Shown piece by piece: positions 62,902-64,000 of a stretch of DNA of 64,000 nucleotides. The notes below the pieces were generated by a model. It had not been told where the DNA came from. It saw nothing but the letters and a program-made list of their open reading frames with translations, and searched no databases. Numbering within the stretch: position 1 is the first letter of the stretch; every line of letters begins with the position of its first letter. Made by a program: the position numbers and the translations under genes. Origin of the DNA: Ureibacillus manganicus DSM 26584 (GTDB lineage Bacteria > Bacillota > Bacilli > Bacillales_A > Planococcaceae); NCBI RefSeq assembly GCF_000772945.1, contig NZ_JPVN01000016.1, forward strand, positions 1-64,000. Reading direction: 5' to 3'.

Positions 62902-64000
62902 GCGTTACTAATGATGCAATAGAGACTAAAAAAGTGTTAGTCGATGAAATTTCTGAAGAAAATGTCCAAAAAGTATTAGAGAAGTATGATACTGATTCAA
63001 ACGTTCGAAAAGTTAAAAATAAAACACTAGTTATTTTTATTGCAATTTTAGGAATTCTTTTTTCTTTATTCCACGTGTATGTTACTTTTAATCCAATACC
63101 AACTCTACTATTAAGATCAGTGCATTTACTATTTGCGTTAGCAATTGTGTTTTTACTATATCCAACTTATAAAAAACAAGACCGCACAAAGATTCCATTT
63201 TATGATTGGATTTTGTTTGCACTTTGTCTACTTTCCTGTGGATATATATTTGTAGAATACCAGGCCATAATGACTGAAAGAGGCGGAATCCCTAACACAG
63301 TTGATATCATTGTTGCAATTATGACCGTAATACTTGTATTTGAAAGTGCAAGACGTGTTACAGGGTGGATTTTACCTATTTTAGCGCTTGTATTTTTATC
63401 ATATCCTTTCTTTAGTCATTTTGAATGGCTTCCTAATATGTTGATGACACGTCAATTTGATTTAGGTGATATTTTTGGTCAATTGTATTTAAAAACAGAA
63501 GGATTATTCTCAACTGCAATCGGTGCTTCTGTTCAATACATTTTCCTTTTTATTTTGTTTGGAGCATTTTTAGCGAAGTCAGGAATGGGCCAATTCTTTA
63601 ATGACTTGGCATTAGCTCTAGCAGGTCACCAACAAGGTGGTCCAGCGAAAGTTGCGGTTATTTCAAGTGCATTTATGGGAAGTATTAACGGTTCCGCTGT
63701 AGCAAACGTTGTTGGAACTGGTGCTTTCACAATTCCATTAATGAAAAAAATTGGCTATGAAAAGAACTTTGCAGGGGCAGTTGAAGCCAGTTCTTCAATA
63801 GGTGGTCAAATATTGCCTCCAGTTATGGGTGCAAGTGCCTTTATCATGGCTGAGACAACAGGTATTTCATATGGAACGATTGCATTAGCAGCTGCCATTC
63901 CAGCACTACTATTTTTCTTAGGAGTACTAATGCAAGTACATTTCCGTGCAGGTAGATCAAATTTAAAAGGTATTCCCAAACCTGACCTACCAAGAGTAAA
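62898..64000 (+). CDS. TRAP transporter fused permease (TAXI type), runs off the window
   Basis: The frame is open from the ATG to the window end, 367 codons, and continues beyond. After a charged cytoplasmic start it has successive membrane segments and the DctM-type phrases AVISSAFMGSINGSAVANVV, GTGAFTIPLMKKIGYEKNFA, GAVEASSSIGGQILPPVMGA and SAFIMAETTGISYG. It is the fused DctQM-like permease of TAXI systems and forms one operon with the two genes before it. The C-terminal part is not visible. Confidence 0.9.
   Translation, partial: MSVTNDAIETKKVLVDEISEENVQKVLEKYDTDSNVRKVKNKTLVIFIAILGILFSLFHVYVTFNPIPTLLLRSVHLLFALAIVFLLYPTYKKQDRTKIPFYDWILFALCLLSCGYIFVEYQAIMTERGGIPNTVDIIVAIMTVILVFESARRVTGWILPILALVFLSYPFFSHFEWLPNMLMTRQFDLGDIFGQLYLKTEGLFSTAIGASVQYIFLFILFGAFLAKSGMGQFFNDLALALAGHQQGGPAKVAVISSAFMGSINGSAVANVVGTGAFTIPLMKKIGYEKNFAGAVEASSSIGGQILPPVMGASAFIMAETTGISYGTIALAAAIPALLFFLGVLMQVHFRAGRSNLKGIPKPDLPRV

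Overview
The window is chromosomal DNA of a low-GC, endospore-forming Firmicute. The spore genes (Tlp, CotF-type coat proteins, a protein full of GPR-like sites), an S-layer-homology protein, AGGAGG ribosome-binding sites, many TTG/GTG starts and a T-box leader point to Bacillales. Planococcaceae (Solibacillus, Lysinibacillus or Psychrobacillus-like) is my best guess, but that is inference. I see no phage, insertion sequence or CRISPR array.

Layout. 1-4 kb holds a run of small lipoproteins, one of them broken, followed by five copies of a 52-bp palindromic repeat. 4-12.5 kb holds mixed housekeeping and accessory genes: a degenerate CPBP protein, an SgrR-like regulator divergent from an MFS exporter, GNAT, phosphatase, Nudix, P-loop kinase and YhdH-type reductase genes. 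12.7-20 kb holds a large lipoprotein, an AI-2E-family permease, a LysM-NlpC/P60 endopeptidase, the first VanW protein, a DUF2975/Xre pair, a decayed or RNA-like minus-strand unit, a YrzF-like kinase and an isolated tRNA-Val.

20.4-36.6 kb is the centrepiece: fifteen co-directional genes for cell-wall amino-sugar salvage. They encode a MurK-type kinase, two double-GNAT proteins, an AmiE-like hydrolase, a PIG-L deacetylase, NagZ, AnmK, a complete sugar ABC transporter, NamZ (DUF1343), MurQ, a MurR/RpiR regulator and NagA. NagZ, AmiE-like and NamZ have no signal peptides, so the hydrolysis appears to be intracellular after ABC import, unlike the secreted B. subtilis set with the MurP PTS. The two transcription units each begin with the same 15-bp palindrome at the promoter, a good candidate for the MurR operator, and the second also carries a cre-like site.

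36.7-46.2 kb is rich in spore genes: a 344-residue Ser/Asn-rich protein with nine copies of a sequence resembling the germination-protease site and a candidate sigma-G promoter, an Asn-rich small protein, coat proteins beside a zinc alcohol dehydrogenase, and tlp. EcsC-like, VanW, RNase H-like and SLH proteins lie among them. 46.5-64 kb holds a Tet(M)-like ribosomal GTPase, a chemoreceptor, hydrolases, a 92-bp higher-order repeat array, an ECF sigma/anti-sigma pair divergent from an LTA-synthase-family gene, a T-box-controlled prolyl-tRNA synthetase, and a TAXI-type TRAP transporter that runs off the end of the window.
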